From Multifurca ochricompacta (Eukaryota; Basidiomycota; Agaricomycetes; Russulales; Russulaceae): DNA of 64,000 nt. Made by a program: the position numbers and the translations under genes. A model generated the notes under the pieces. The model was not told the DNA's origin. It saw nothing but the letters and a program-made list of their open reading frames with translations, and did no database searches. This document shows, in pieces, positions 45,675 through 57,100 of this stretch (position 1 is its first letter; the number at the start of each line of letters is the position of its first letter). The DNA is taken from contig WTXG01000074.1 in assembly GCA_022496185.1 (NCBI GenBank), forward strand, positions 62,001 to 126,000. The letters are read 5' to 3'.

Positions 45675-46874
45675 ATGTCTTTCATTGCCACCAATGCTGC
45701 CGTTGACGCCTTTACTGCCACCACTGTAGTTGTCGAGAATTTCCCCTCCGCTCACCCTTCCATGTGTCCCTCCTCACCTATTGATTACGAGGCTGCCAAG
45801 GCTTGGGTCAAGAATCAATCCCCTAACCCAAATGACGACTTTGACCACAGCAAGGAGCCACATCCGAACAACCTGCTAGGTATGGAGTTGGACAATGAAG
45901 TACCTGAGTTTCCCTTCTTTACCAATAACCCTAACTCCTCAATGTACTTCCCCCTCGAGATCACCATGGCTGATGGAATGACTGCCATCACCAAGTATAT
46001 CTTCTACACCAATGGAGGGATGGACGTTGCTGGATGTATGAAGAAGGATGGCCCTGTTTATGGGGCCCCAGTTTATTTAGAAGAAAGGTATACAGGGCGT
46101 CTTCACCATACAATGACCGATGAGCAACTCGGGCATCTGGCTGCTGAAGATTCTCGAGCCTTCGCCATTGACAAGGTACTGAATGACATGTGACTTCCAC
46201 ATCTCAAGGCAGAAGTGATGAGACTGCAGAAGAATTTGACATTATGCATGACACTCAACAAGCAGTACAAGGAGCATGTGAAGATGATGGCAAGATTGAC
46301 CAATGGGATGTTCCAAGTAGAACAGGAGCTGGTGGAGATCCGGAAAAGGTTGGAGACGGGGGATGCGTACCAGACCATCACTGAGAGGTATGCCAATACA
46401 TATGCACAACCCCTTCCCCCACAGTCATTGGGGGCTGCCCCAAGACTGCTGCCGAATCGATTCAAGATGCCACGCATGCATGAGAACCCCTGCAGAGAAA
46501 CGTGTTGGAGGTGCGACAGTAAGTACCATATCAGCTGGAACTGTCCCCTCAACCACAAGTGGTGCCGGCACTGTCGCAGCAACCTCCATTGGAGTCAGTT
46601 CTGCATCTTTTGCTGTGTAGGTGTCGCCCCAACAATTATCAATCTGTCTGGCTGGTGCAGCAAGTGCCTCTGTCATAATGCGGGACACTGTGAACTGGAC
46701 TGTCCAGTCCATGACCTATGTCACTTGTGTGGTCAGTGCGGCCCATATGGGTTCCTCTGTGCCCACTGATGTCTGCAGGATTCAGACAAGGAGAATTATA
46801 TGCTGGATGATCATAATGTAGCTGACGATTATCTGGACTTAGTGCAGGATGATGATGGTACAAGTTGTTTCTAG
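45675..46874 (+). pseudogene. G1-a ORF3, accessory zinc-knuckle protein
   Basis: Same gene as at 14441-15640 and 57669-58862. Starts MSFIATNAAVDAF at 45675, after pol by 79 nt. Conserved block SSMYFPLEITMADGMTAI...DGPVYGAPVYLEERYTG; likely coiled coil; then CWRCDSKYHISWNC and CRHCRSNLHWSQFC knuckles (CX2CX4HX4C), CSKC...H...C and CHLC clusters. Ends DDYLDLVQDDDGTSCF, TAG 46872-46874. TGA at 46191-46193 and 46767-46769. Only 31 nt separate it from the 3' LTR. Function unknown. Confidence 0.85.
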
Positions 46875-46905
46875 CCAGGTCTGCTAGAACCAGAAGAGGG
46901 GGTGA

Positions 46906-47501
46906 TGTTACAATCCTTGCCAAGTAACCCCGTTTTCTTCACCCTCCCTAACGATGACCCCTCTTTACCGCCCACCCTGCACTTCATGATCACATCTCTG
47001 TCCTGGGACCCCTCACATGCCTTGCTCCCATCCCCGTGACTTGCTTTGGACTTGTTGACACGTTGTTTACATATGTTTGACCTCTTGTCTTTTATCTTGC
47101 TATCTCTTTATCTTTACGACCAGACACTTACTTAATACCCTATCAGAAGCCAGGCTTTATGCCCTCCGCTTTCATATATTCAGGCCCACCTGACTCTAGT
47201 TTCTTATCTCAGAGGCGCCCACTTGATTACATATATAAGTCTGCTGTAACTACATTGTAGACCTCAGACTTGACTTATTGAATACATTGGTGCTTGTCTT
47301 CTGGACATCCCTTTGGATCTCTGACTCAGTTGTCTCCAAGTGCTTCTGGCACTTCTCCGTTCAACATTGTCTTAGAGTACAGCCTCTTTGACTTTGACTT
47401 GCTCCACTTATAACTCCAAGAAGCCTTATTGGTTTCTTACCTGAACCAACAAATTGCGCTGTCACACAAGTCATGTGGAATGTCCTGCACCAGACATAAC
47501 A
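46906..47501 (+). repeat. G1-a 3' LTR
   Basis: 596 bp, mate of 10085-10681, preceded by the purine tract AGAAGAGGGGGTGA. Flanked at 47502 by TCATG. Confidence 0.94.
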
Positions 47502-48450
47502 TCATGCCTGTTTTACAGGTTATGGGCCCTGGCCATGCTTTACTGATCTGCACTTTTCTTTGATCAGTCCAAACAACCTTCAAAGCTCACAAGCTTCAAG
47601 ACTTTTCTTCCCAATAATCTTTCTTGTGAGCTTCAAATCCTTTTTACTTGCCCTTAACTGTCCACAAGGTGGTGTGCTTTATGTGCCCACCTTGATCTGT
47701 CTGGCTAGTCCCTCAGGGGATTCTTGCAAGAGGTGATGAGGGACCCTAAGTGGGTGAAACACCTTGAGTTCCTCATGTGCACTCTAAGTAAATAGTATTC
47801 TTAGTTATAGCTGGGTTTTTGTCCCATCCATAGTCTTAGTAGGCCACTTGCCCAGAAGGCTTGGGGCTATAGGTTCAGTCAATGCTTGGCTTGATCCGTA
47901 AGCCAGGTTTAGTGACCTGCAGGTAGAGTTTAGGGTCTAGAACAAGGCATGGGTAGTCACTCCCATGACGCTTGGGCTCAATACAAGTAGGCTTGAACTA
48001 CTATAGTAGATACACAGTAGCTAGAAGGCTTCATCTCTGGGCAGAAGTACCTGCTGCTGTAATTGGGGGTTCACCCCAACCAGAGGAAACCTGATAGTCT
48101 ACTATAGTCATGGCCCCAATCATCTAGGGCTTAATCATGGACTCCACCACCAGCACTAGAGGAAGGGCTCTACACCCTTTGTCTCTAGTGGAACTTGCAG
48201 TTGGCTCCTCCATGACATGACTCCCCATCTACTTACACAATGTCCCCCTGATGTGGGCTTAGGACTTGTTGTAGATGGCGCTAGACAGCTTACTATACTA
48301 CTTAGAAGACACACATCAGAGGCAGGACTTCTTTAAGTTCTGAAGCATAGTGCCACAGAATGGACAGGCCCTCTTAAATGAGACCTGGACAACTGGTTCT
48401 AACTGCTCCTTGGAACCAGGATCAAACCTTTTTTTAAAAAATCATCTCAA
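47502..48450 (+). other. Copia-3: LTR end, primer site and leader
   Basis: The last 11 bp of the LTR (47507-47517), then GGTTATGGGCCC at 47518 (primer site) and a ~930-nt leader closely matching the Copia-1 leader. No ORF supported. Confidence 0.85.
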
Positions 48451-48578
48451 ATGTCTTCCATTGTCTTCCCCTCCACCTTCAAGTTTGATAAACTTGATGG
48501 CTCCAACTGGCAGCAGTGGTCGGTGTCCTTCACTGCCCTGTTGAGGATCAATGGGATGAAGAGGCACATCACACATGA
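48451..48578 (+). pseudogene. gag: Copia-3 gag N-terminal fragment
   Basis: ATG 48451, MSSIVFPSTFKFDKLDGSNW, the same start as Copia-1 Gag. Cut after about 43 codons by the Copia-4 LTR at 48579. The rest should lie beyond the right end of the window. Confidence 0.9.
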
Positions 48579-49082
48579 TGTTGAACACAGAAGATGTTTG
48601 GTGATGCTTCAGGCATCAGGTGATTAGATTAGCTGCTTTGTAGATTAGATTAGATACCGGAGTTTTGGACTTTTACATTATCATTATTACTTTCTTTCTC
48701 ACATTCTGCAGTAGCTGACTGATACACCATGTAACATGTGATTTCTGTAGTAGCCAATGGCCTTATGCCCTCTTGTTTATTGTTTGGACTTTGTCTGGCA
48801 CTTGTGGACTTATTCCCAGTGCACAGACCATCCCTTGAGATGTATATAAGGGTGTCTGTTTCGTCTCTTACACTTCAGAGTTTCCTTCACCTCTGAAGTG
48901 TAAGTCCCTTCTCTTACTTACTATCATACCTTGAGACTAATGCTCTTAGTAGTAACTTGTCTTTGTCTAGGTCAGTAGTATAGTATAATAGAGTTTCCTT
49001 CACCTCTGAAGTTAACTTGTCTTTGTCTAGCCTAACCTGCTAACTTTACAGTCAGTATGCTGCGCTCCATCCCTGTTCAACA
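48579..49082 (+). repeat. Copia-4 5' LTR
   Basis: 504 bp, inserted in Copia-3 gag; left flank CATGA at 48574-48578, partner outside the window. TATATAAG at 48843. First copy 48877-48899 plus 48953-48970 with intron 48900-48952 (53 nt). Intron-less copy 48990-49030 (41/41 identical). Confidence 0.92.
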
Positions 49083-49223
49083 GGTTATGGGCCCTGGGCA
49101 TGCTTTACTGATCTGTTCTCTTATTTGATCAGTCCAACCTCTCTTCAAGCTCACTGCTTTAAGACTCCTCCTTTCCCAATCAAAGTCACAGTGAGCTTTG
49201 ATTTCTTTTGTCTCTTGCCCTTA
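49083..49223 (+). other. Copia-4 primer site and first part of leader
   Basis: GGTTATGGGCCC primer site, then leader up to the CCTTA duplication (49219-49223), where G1-b is inserted. It resumes at 59486. Confidence 0.85.
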
Positions 49224-49810
49224 TGTTATGAACCCCGTCTCTTCCTGTCTTCTTTTTCTTGCCCAACAATGACCCCTCTCTGCCACCCACACTCCATTAC
49301 CAGATCACATCTCCATCGTGGGACCCGTCACATGCCCTGCACCCCTCCCCATGACCTCTTTTGAATGTACTTGTTTACTTACTGTTTTCCCTTGTTTGGT
49401 TTATCTTCTTATCTTCTTATCGTATGACCAGACAATTACTTAATTCCCTATCAGTAGAAGCCAGGCTTTACACCCTCCGCTTCCGTATATTTGGGCCCAC
49501 CTGACTCTATGCTCTTATCTCTTAGATGCCCACTGAATTACATATATAAGTCCACTGTAGCTACCTTGTAGACCCCAGACTCGACTTATTGAATACATTG
49601 GTGCCTGTCTTCTGGACATCCCCTTGATCCTTAGCTCGTTTGTCTCAAGTACTTCTGGTACTTTCCACTCAACATTGTCTCAGGGAACAGCCCCTTTGAC
49701 TTTGACTCACTTCACCTGAACTCCAAGGAACCTTATTGGTTTCTTACCTGAACCCGCATAGCTGAAGCTGTCACACAAGTTGTGTGGAACGTCCAGCACC
49801 GGACGTAACA
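49224..49810 (+). repeat. G1-b 5' LTR
   Basis: TATATAAG 49543. AGACTCGACTT at 49577-49587 (34 nt on). Hairpin AAGTAC-TTCTG-GTACTT at 49647-49663. The primer site AAGTTGAGTCT at 49813-49823 matches with one CpG-type mismatch. Confidence 0.94.
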
Positions 49811-49829
49811 TCAAGTTGAGTCTCTCATC

Positions 49830-51189
49830 GTGGCTTCCAGCCACAGTCAGACCCTCTTTAAAGAAGAACCCATTAAACGAAGGGACGAGCCTGACCTTTC
49901 ACAACAAGTACTTGGCTCTGCCACCTGGAAAGACTTTGAAACCGAGTTTGGATACTATGTCTATCACAATGGAAGATACCAACCAGTAGAATACGACAAC
50001 AAAAGGAGAGTTTGGTATTGTATCCAATACTTGGATAGCCGAAATTCCTGGGTAACAACCTGACCAGCACCACCAGAGTTCGGACTAGGACCATGGAGAG
50101 AGAATCCCCTGGCCATCATTACAGACTCCAAACCTGAAGAATATATAGAAGAACATAGTGAAGAAGCACTGGTATTAGCGTCGTCTACAGCCCCAGTTGC
50201 ACCCGGAGTTGCCACGTCCAGAGCCCCTGCTTTGACAACTCCCCAGATATCCATACAGTCCACCAACACCGTCACCCCGTCCTATCAAAATATGTCTACC
50301 ATTGCTGCCCAGCTCCCAGACCCAGCTCCTCCCCCACCCCTGGCCATGTTACCACCAAACATTCCCCCACCATCGGGACATCTGTCAGGTGTACTACCAC
50401 AGACGTTCACAGGAGATCAGTCTCAAAGCAAGAAATTCATGTTGGAGTTCACTACCTTCAAAAACTTCACGATGTCCCCCAGATTATCAACCCCTTCCAG
50501 CACGCCAATCTCTTCCTATCGTTAATCCGAGGAGAAGCTGTGGATGACTGGACAATGGAACAGCTGGAATGGCTGAACGAGCAGATTTAAAGTGGGCATC
50601 GCACCACTAGCAAAGGCCTGTGGGAAACCATTGCCCAAAGGTTTAAAGATGCATTCACAGACGGACAGGCCAAGCAGAAGGCTGCTCGAGAATTAAAGGC
50701 TCTGAGGATGGAAAAGGGAGAACTAGATGCCTATGTGGCAAAGTTCAGAAGCCTGGCCAACAGGGCCAGCTATGATACGGATGAAGAGGCAACACTGGAC
50801 CTCTTCTCCCAGGGACTGCCCAACCTGCTTGTAAAGAATATTATCCAGTTCCACCACCCTCATGACTGGGACACATGGGTTGATGCTGCTCGACAACAAC
50901 AGCAGGATTATCTTGACTTCCAGACTCATTTTGGAGTCGACACAAAGAAAGGAAAGACCCGCGACCAATGGAAAGCAGCTTTCAGAGTTAAGCCCATGCA
51001 CCACTCCCAACGTGACCCAAATGCCATGGATACATTGGCAGATAGAACCCAAGCAAGAGCCACACTTATGGAAGATGAAAGGCAAACATTGATGAAGGAA
51101 GGAAGGTGCTTTTGATGTAAAGCACAAGGGCATATGTCAAGGGAGTGTCCAAAGAAGGGAGCACGAGCAGCTGAGGCGACAACTGTGCC
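49830..51189 (+). pseudogene. gag: G1-b gag, main part
   Basis: Begins at a GTG (49830) where G1-d has ATG, encoding ASSHSQTLFKEEPI. N-terminal domain, Pro-rich linker, a deletion-type frameshift near 50465, the core (DDWTMEQLEWLNEQ, FKDAFTDGQAKQKAAREL) and the zinc knuckle with TGA in place of its Arg (CF-stop-CKAQGHMSREC, 51114). TGA near 50062 and a TAA near 50588, the only TAA I found among these stops. Interrupted at 51189 by hAT-3. Confidence 0.88.
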
Positions 51190-51277
51190 TAGGGCATAGC
51201 ACGAGTCCGGGTAACTCACGAGTTTTTTGAGTAGAGCTGTGGGAAAACTCGCGGGTATTGATACTCGCGGATCCGGG

Positions 51278-52344
51278 TAGTGATTGGCAGGGGTAACCCT
51301 GGGGTATCCTCGTTGGTACCCGTACCCGTACCCATACCCATCACTACAGGTACAGGTAACCCGCAGGTTACCCGTGGGTCACCCATGAAAACATGTGCAA
51401 GTTTTTTACTTGCATCACGCATTTCGGATACCTGGCCTGGGACTTCCCGGTCAAGGAGATATGCACTTGGACACAACATGTTCATTTATGGCTACTCAAG
51501 ATCCCTCAAAATTCCTATTTTATGTTCATAAGATTAAGATAATTTATTATTCTATTTTTATTTTATTATTCTGGTTTTAATTTTATACGAGCGTGACTGT
51601 TCTTTGCATTTCTGCGCATTTTGGATAAGTGGCCCAGGCCATCCCGGTCAAGGAGATAAGCACTTGGACACAACGCATTCATTTATGGCTACTCAAGATC
51701 CCTCAAATATTGTTGGTTTATGTTCAGAAGATTAAAAGGATCCTTTATTTACATTATTATTTTATTATTCTGCTTTCATTTCATACAAGCGCGACTGTCC
51801 TTGTGCGTTTAAGTCAACCTTCCTTAATAGGAAGGAGGTCAGACCACCATGCGATGCAATGTAGTTGCTGCCCCATGCAGCTTGTAGATACACGTGGGCC
51901 TTTTTTCAGTAAACTAATTTGATAATTAGATTATATTATAGTCTAAAGTAGTCTAGAGAGTATTTTAGATAGTGCCAGACTGGCAGAATTGGTCGCATGT
52001 TGATAAAACAGGTGCATCATGATTTTCAAGAAGTGGATCACTGATAACACTTTTATTTTACATCACACCATTAATCTGCTTTGATATTTCATATGATAAT
52101 ACTAGAACATATTTAAAGATACCATATAGCATACATCAGATGAGATCTTTTATTTTTGTGGCTGCAGATGTGTTTTATCTTAGAATTTCTACTGATCTTG
52201 TCAATGCATAATTGGTGCCTATACCTGCCAAACCCGCTGCACGGGTATGGGTTTCCACGGGTTGGGAGCTGTATACCCATACCTGTACCCGGCAAAACCC
52301 ATGGCGCTTACCCACGCGGGTATGAAAACCCTTGACAATCACTA
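51278..52344. mobile_element. hAT-2: non-autonomous element of the hAT-1 family, nested in hAT-3
   Basis: 1067 bp. Inverted repeats TAGTGATTGGCAGGGGT and TAGTGATTGTCAAGGGT. Flanks GATCCGGG (51270-51277) and GATCCAGG (52345-52352), an 8-bp duplication with one CpG change. The interior aligns with hAT-1, including the CAAGATCCCTCAAA-type segment in two copies. No transposase. Confidence 0.9.
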
Positions 52345-52381
52345 GATCCAGGTGATCCATGGGAAAATACTCATGCAGATC

Positions 52382-52983
52382 TGTTATGCTCAGAGGGGCG
52401 TACGCGGTCGAGTGCGGGCGGCTAGGTCACAGACAAGGTCGGGACAATCTTGGGTCGATGCAGAAGACAATAAGTCCGACGCAGGGTCTACCAGAGTCAC
52501 AGGCTCAGTGTACAAGTCACAGAGGACGAGTACCAAAGGGACAAGTTCGGGTGGTGAGACGCAAGGAAGGAAGTTAAAGGTCCACAAGGCTACTGATTGT
52601 CACAGGAGCTCAAGATGGGGAACCATCTGAGCGAGACTAGCTAGGGTATATATACATGCTGGTACTAGCTTAGTCATCCATTCTTATCAGGCTTATCTAG
52701 ACGCTTGTGGTTCTGGATGTGTGACTATGGAACCTTCCATCAGAACCAGTGCCACCATCTTCCCACATCAACTAAGGTTCAGGGTCCTTCTGTACACGAG
52801 GCATCAAACCTTACTGTCACATGATCTGCTTCTGTACCTCATGCCGTATCTGTCTTCTGGACTTCGGCGTGGGACATCATGACTAAGCCGGCGATGTCCT
52901 TGCGGACCCCGCGCGGCTGCTGTCACTGCTTGTGTGTCCCCCACGTCTTGCCGTCTGTCGGGTACGCTGGGTAGGTCGTGACA
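52382..52983 (+). mobile_element. Solo LTR 'F' (unassigned family) in hAT-3
   Basis: 602 bp, TGTTATGC...CGTGACA, with perfect AGATC duplication (52377-52381, 52984-52988) and a TATATATA box near 52650. CpG-rich compared with its surroundings, so probably a late arrival. No internal domain. Confidence 0.87.
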
Positions 52984-53100
52984 AGATCCGGGTATTGATT
53001 TTGGCACCCCAGGTACCCGCACAGGTACTTGCAGAATACTCGTGGGAATATTATTATATAAAATTATTTTTTTACTAGGCTCGTCAACCTAGAACAGAAA

Positions 53101-53177
53101 TGGCTGAAACATGGATTGAACCTAAGACCTCCAGGAACAAGCTCGGTCCGGTGCTCTAACCACTAAGCCACCCAGCC
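53101..53177 (-). repeat. tRNA-derived (SINE-like) fragment
   Basis: On the minus strand a 77-nt segment has a 7-bp acceptor-like stem (GGCTGGG with TTCAGCC, two G-T pairs), a D-arm with A-box TGGCTTAGTGG and a B-box GGTTCAATCC. The anticodon and T arms do not fold well, so it is not a working tRNA. An A-rich tail (near 53065-53075 on plus) follows on the minus strand. A SINE head or tRNA pseudogene. Confidence 0.6.
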
Positions 53178-53225
53178 TCACTGGTAAAGGCACACAATAT
53201 ATTATATATAGGGTTATGCAGAATT

Positions 53226-53516
53226 GATTTTATCACTTGTATCTATTTAATTGTGAACGCGTTTTGATCTTATCACTTGTATTATCTTAGATGTATATCT
53301 TTAGTATCTAATTAATTGTGAACACATTTTTGATCTTATCACTTAGATGTACATCCCAAGTATCTAATTAATTGTGAACACATTTTGATCTTATCACTTG
53401 TATTAGATGTATATCCCAAGTATCTAATTAACTGTGAACACATTTTTGATCTTATCACTTAGATGTATATCCTAAGTATCTAATTAATTGTGAATGTGTT
53501 TTTGATCTTATCAATT
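53226..53516. repeat. AT-rich tandem repeat, about five units of 45-75 bp
   Basis: Units share TTGATCTTATCACTT, AGATGTATATC, AAGTATCTAATTAA and TTGTGAACACA. Lengths vary by small deletions. Lies inside hAT-3. Confidence 0.88.
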
Positions 53517-53962
53517 AGGCGTGATCCCGGCATCTCTGTACCGACATGTGCCAATGCATGCATTCTTAAGCCTACCTTCCTAGATAGGAAGGCAATGCAC
53601 GGTCCAATCGGCGTGCCCCACACTTCGCATTTTTTCGCGTTTTTTTGCATTTCTATAGATATTGTAACTGATTCTTGTTTTATTTTGGATCGGATGCATG
53701 ATCTGACTTGAAACTTCGTGGGATTGTAGTAATATATATATTCTTTCTGTGTATGCAAGATGAAGATCTCTGGCTGCCTCAAACCTTACAAGTAAACCTA
53801 TGAGTATACCCACGAGTACTCGGATCCATGCGAGTATAGGACTTGCAGCTCTGGGTGATCCGTGGGAACATACTCATGCGGATCCGAGTATGGGATTATC
53901 TAATCTAAATACCCACGAGTTCGGATCTGGGTAACTCACAAGTGCACTCGTGCTAGGCCCTA

Positions 53963-54115
53963 ACTGTGCCTATACGCAACAACCTGCCGACAGTTGACAA
54001 GAAAATGCCAACAAAGGAAGAAAAGGCGCAAGAAATATGGACAAGTATGATGAAGGAGGATGAAGAGGTGCGAGCCATCTTGGCAGAGAAGGCATTCGCA
54101 AAGAAGGATTTTTGA
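53963..54115 (+). pseudogene. gag: G1-b gag, C-terminal fragment
   Basis: Resumes after hAT-3: NNLPTVDKKMPTKEEKAQEI, ending AKKDF with GAT-TTT-TGA at 54107-54115, the conserved gag/pol junction. Confidence 0.9.
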
Positions 54116-57100
54116 TCAGCTCAAACCCAGCAGCCTGGGCATGAGCACTACATGTAACTTCTGTGTATACTAGTTGCTTCAAGTCTTTGAAAATACCAGT
54201 ACATTTCGAAACTGCACAGAAGACGGCCAACCGTGATATCCTGATTGACTCAGGAGCCACGGATAACTTTATCAGTCCACAGATGGCAAGGACCATGGGA
54301 TTGGGGATGCTGGCACTCCCCCAGGAAAAGAATATTTGGAATATAGATGGAACTGCCAACCGAGCAGGGAAGATCACTCATTACATGGACCTTAACGTCC
54401 AAGTAGGGGAAAGGATGAAAGCCATTCACTTCCTGGTTACCAACTTAGGCGATGAAGATCTAATCCTGGGATATCCCTGGCTTGCTGCCTTCGAACCAAA
54501 GATCAACTGGAGTGATGCGACCATGGATAAGGACTTCTACCCCATTCTTATCACATCAATAGGGTATGACTATGCAGCCCAACACTCTGCAGTACGTAGA
54601 ATAGAGGAAGGAAGTGATGACCTTGGCCACTGCTTTGCTACCAAAGCCTCAGAACTTGCTCAGAAGGCAGTGGAAGGCCAGGTGGAAAAGACCTTCAAGG
54701 AGGTAGCGCCAGAGGAATACCATCGACACTGGAAGGTGTTTTCAGAAGAAGAATCGCAATGCTTCCTGCCTGCACAGCCATGGGACCACGCCATCAAATT
54801 CACTCCTGACACCCCAGCAGCAATCAACTGCAAAATCTACCCACTGTCGCAAAAGGAACAGACAGCACTTACCGCATTCCTTGAGGAACACCTGGCAAAG
54901 GGGTACATTTGTCCATCGAAATCACCATATGCATCACCATTCTTCTTTATCAAGAAGAAAGATGGCAAGCTTTGACCTGTCCAGGATTATCGATGAATAA
55001 ATGCTCATACTGTAAAGAACGCCTACCCTCTACCACTTATATCCGAGCTCATTGACACCATGAGAGACAAGTCCCTGTTTTCAAAAATGGATGTCCGCTG
55101 GGGCTATAACAATATTCGGATCAAGGAGGAAGACTGATGTAAGGCAGCATTCAAAACTAACCAGGGGCTCTTTGAGCCAAACGTCATGTTCTTCAGTCTT
55201 ACCAATTTGCCTGCCACATTCCAGTCTATGATGAACCACATTTTCTGTGACCTTATTCTCACTGGCGAAGTGGTGGTGTACATGGATGATATATTAGTGG
55301 CCACCCCAGATGATCTGACCCATCATCGAAAATGAGTACATCAAGTATTGGACATCCTTCATGAACACGATCTGTATCTCAAACCAGCCAAATGCATATT
55401 CGAACAACTGAGTGTGGAGTACCTGGGAGTCATCCTAGAGGGAGGACATGTGCATATGGATCCAGTGAAAGTACAAGGAATCCGGGAATGGCCCATACCC
55501 ACATGCGTCAAGGATGTACAGTCCTTCATTGGATTTTGCAACTTTTACCAATGCTTTGTCAAAGGATTCTCGGGGATCGCCCAGCCGCTGAATGGATTAT
55601 TGAAGAAGGATGTACCTTGGCATTGGACAAGTGAACAACAACAAGCCTTTGAACGAATTCGAGATATCATTGGCGCAGAACCAGTCTTATTACAACCTGA
55701 TCTGAATGAACCCTTTGAGCTTGAAGTTGACGCATCTCACTTTGCCACTGGAGCTGTACTGAATCAGTGGGACGCAGCAGGCTTACTCCATCCAGTCGCC
55801 TTCTACTCAGAGGCATTCTCACCAGTGGAGCAAAATTACAACATTTGGGACAGAGAGTTGCTTGCCATTGTGAAAGCACTACGACATTGGCGACCATACC
55901 TCGCGGGGACCCCTCACAAAACTATTATTCACACCGACCATTCCAATCTTCTCTACTGGAAAGAGCCCCACAAGATCAGTTGAAGGGTTGCCCACAAAGT
56001 CTTGGAGCTGGAGGAGTACAACTTTGTCTTAAAGCACATTGCAGGGAGTCGCAATGCACACACAGATGCCCTGTTGCAATGATCTGATTTAAACAATGGA
56101 GAGAAGGACAACAATGATATCACTGTACTCCCTGAAGAAGTCTTCGCAAAAACAGCTGTTGTCAGTCTTCATGATATGGACTTGTGGGCCCAAGTGTCGC
56201 AAAACATGAACCAACAGTTATGCGAATCATGGGCAGAGGCACATAATCTGAAGAAGGTCAAAGGCCTTTGGTGGAAGGATGGGGATCGTCTCATTGTCAC
56301 CAGTGGCGACAACATTAAGAGGGGGGTGATCCATTTTCACCACGACCTTCCCTCTGCAGGACACCCTGGCATCGCCAACACATACGCTCTTGCCAAGTGA
56401 GACTACTGGTGGCCCAATATGAAAAAGGACGTCGAGGAATACGTGAAAGGCTGTGCAGATTGTCAGGCCAACAAAGTAAACACACACCCAAGTAAACCAG
56501 TGCCATTTCCAATTACCCCACGACATCACTACCCTTCCAAACTATCGCAATGGACTTCATCACCAAACTCCCCATCTCTAGAGGCTTTGATTTGATCCTG
56601 ACCATCACCGACCATGATTGTTCTAAGGTGGCACTATTCATACCGTGCAATGAGTCTGTCACAGTGGAAGGAGTAGCCAAACTTTACCTAGACCATGTCT
56701 TCAGACACTATGGCCTCCCCAAAAAAATCATCTCTGACCGCGATCCACGCTTTACCTCCATGTTTGCTAAGGTGCTTTGCAAGACCCTGGACATCACACA
56801 GAACATTTCAACTGCCTATCACCCGCAGACAGATGGACAATCAGAACGAACAAACCAATGGCTTGAACAATACCTTTGGTTCTGGTGTAATGGACAGCAG
56901 GATGACTGGGCAGACTGGCTGGCAACTGCAGAATTTGCGCATAACTCTTGGCCCAATGGTATGATGAAAACCCCACCATTCTCCCTTATCATGGGATGGA
57001 CACCATGGACCACATGGACCAGCAAACCCATGAAGGTACCATCAGCCACTCAGTGTATCGACCAATGGGAAGAGGTCTGGAAATTGGCCAATGAGAACCT

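Larger units (their letters stand above)
51190..53962. mobile_element. hAT-3: hAT-type element holding three inserts
   Basis: 2773 bp with terminal inverted repeats TAGGGCATAGCACGAGT (left) and TAGGGCCTAGCACGAGT (right, read inward), 16/17 match, and a perfect 8-bp duplication ACTGTGCC (51182-51189, 53963-53970). Subterminal GGGTAACTC and GATCCGGGTA motifs recur. No transposase ORF is visible. It contains hAT-2, a solo LTR, a tRNA-like fragment and a tandem repeat. Confidence 0.9.

Noticed and set aside
53101..53177. A functional tRNA gene.
   Set aside because: Anticodon and T stems do not pair and no normal anticodon loop forms.
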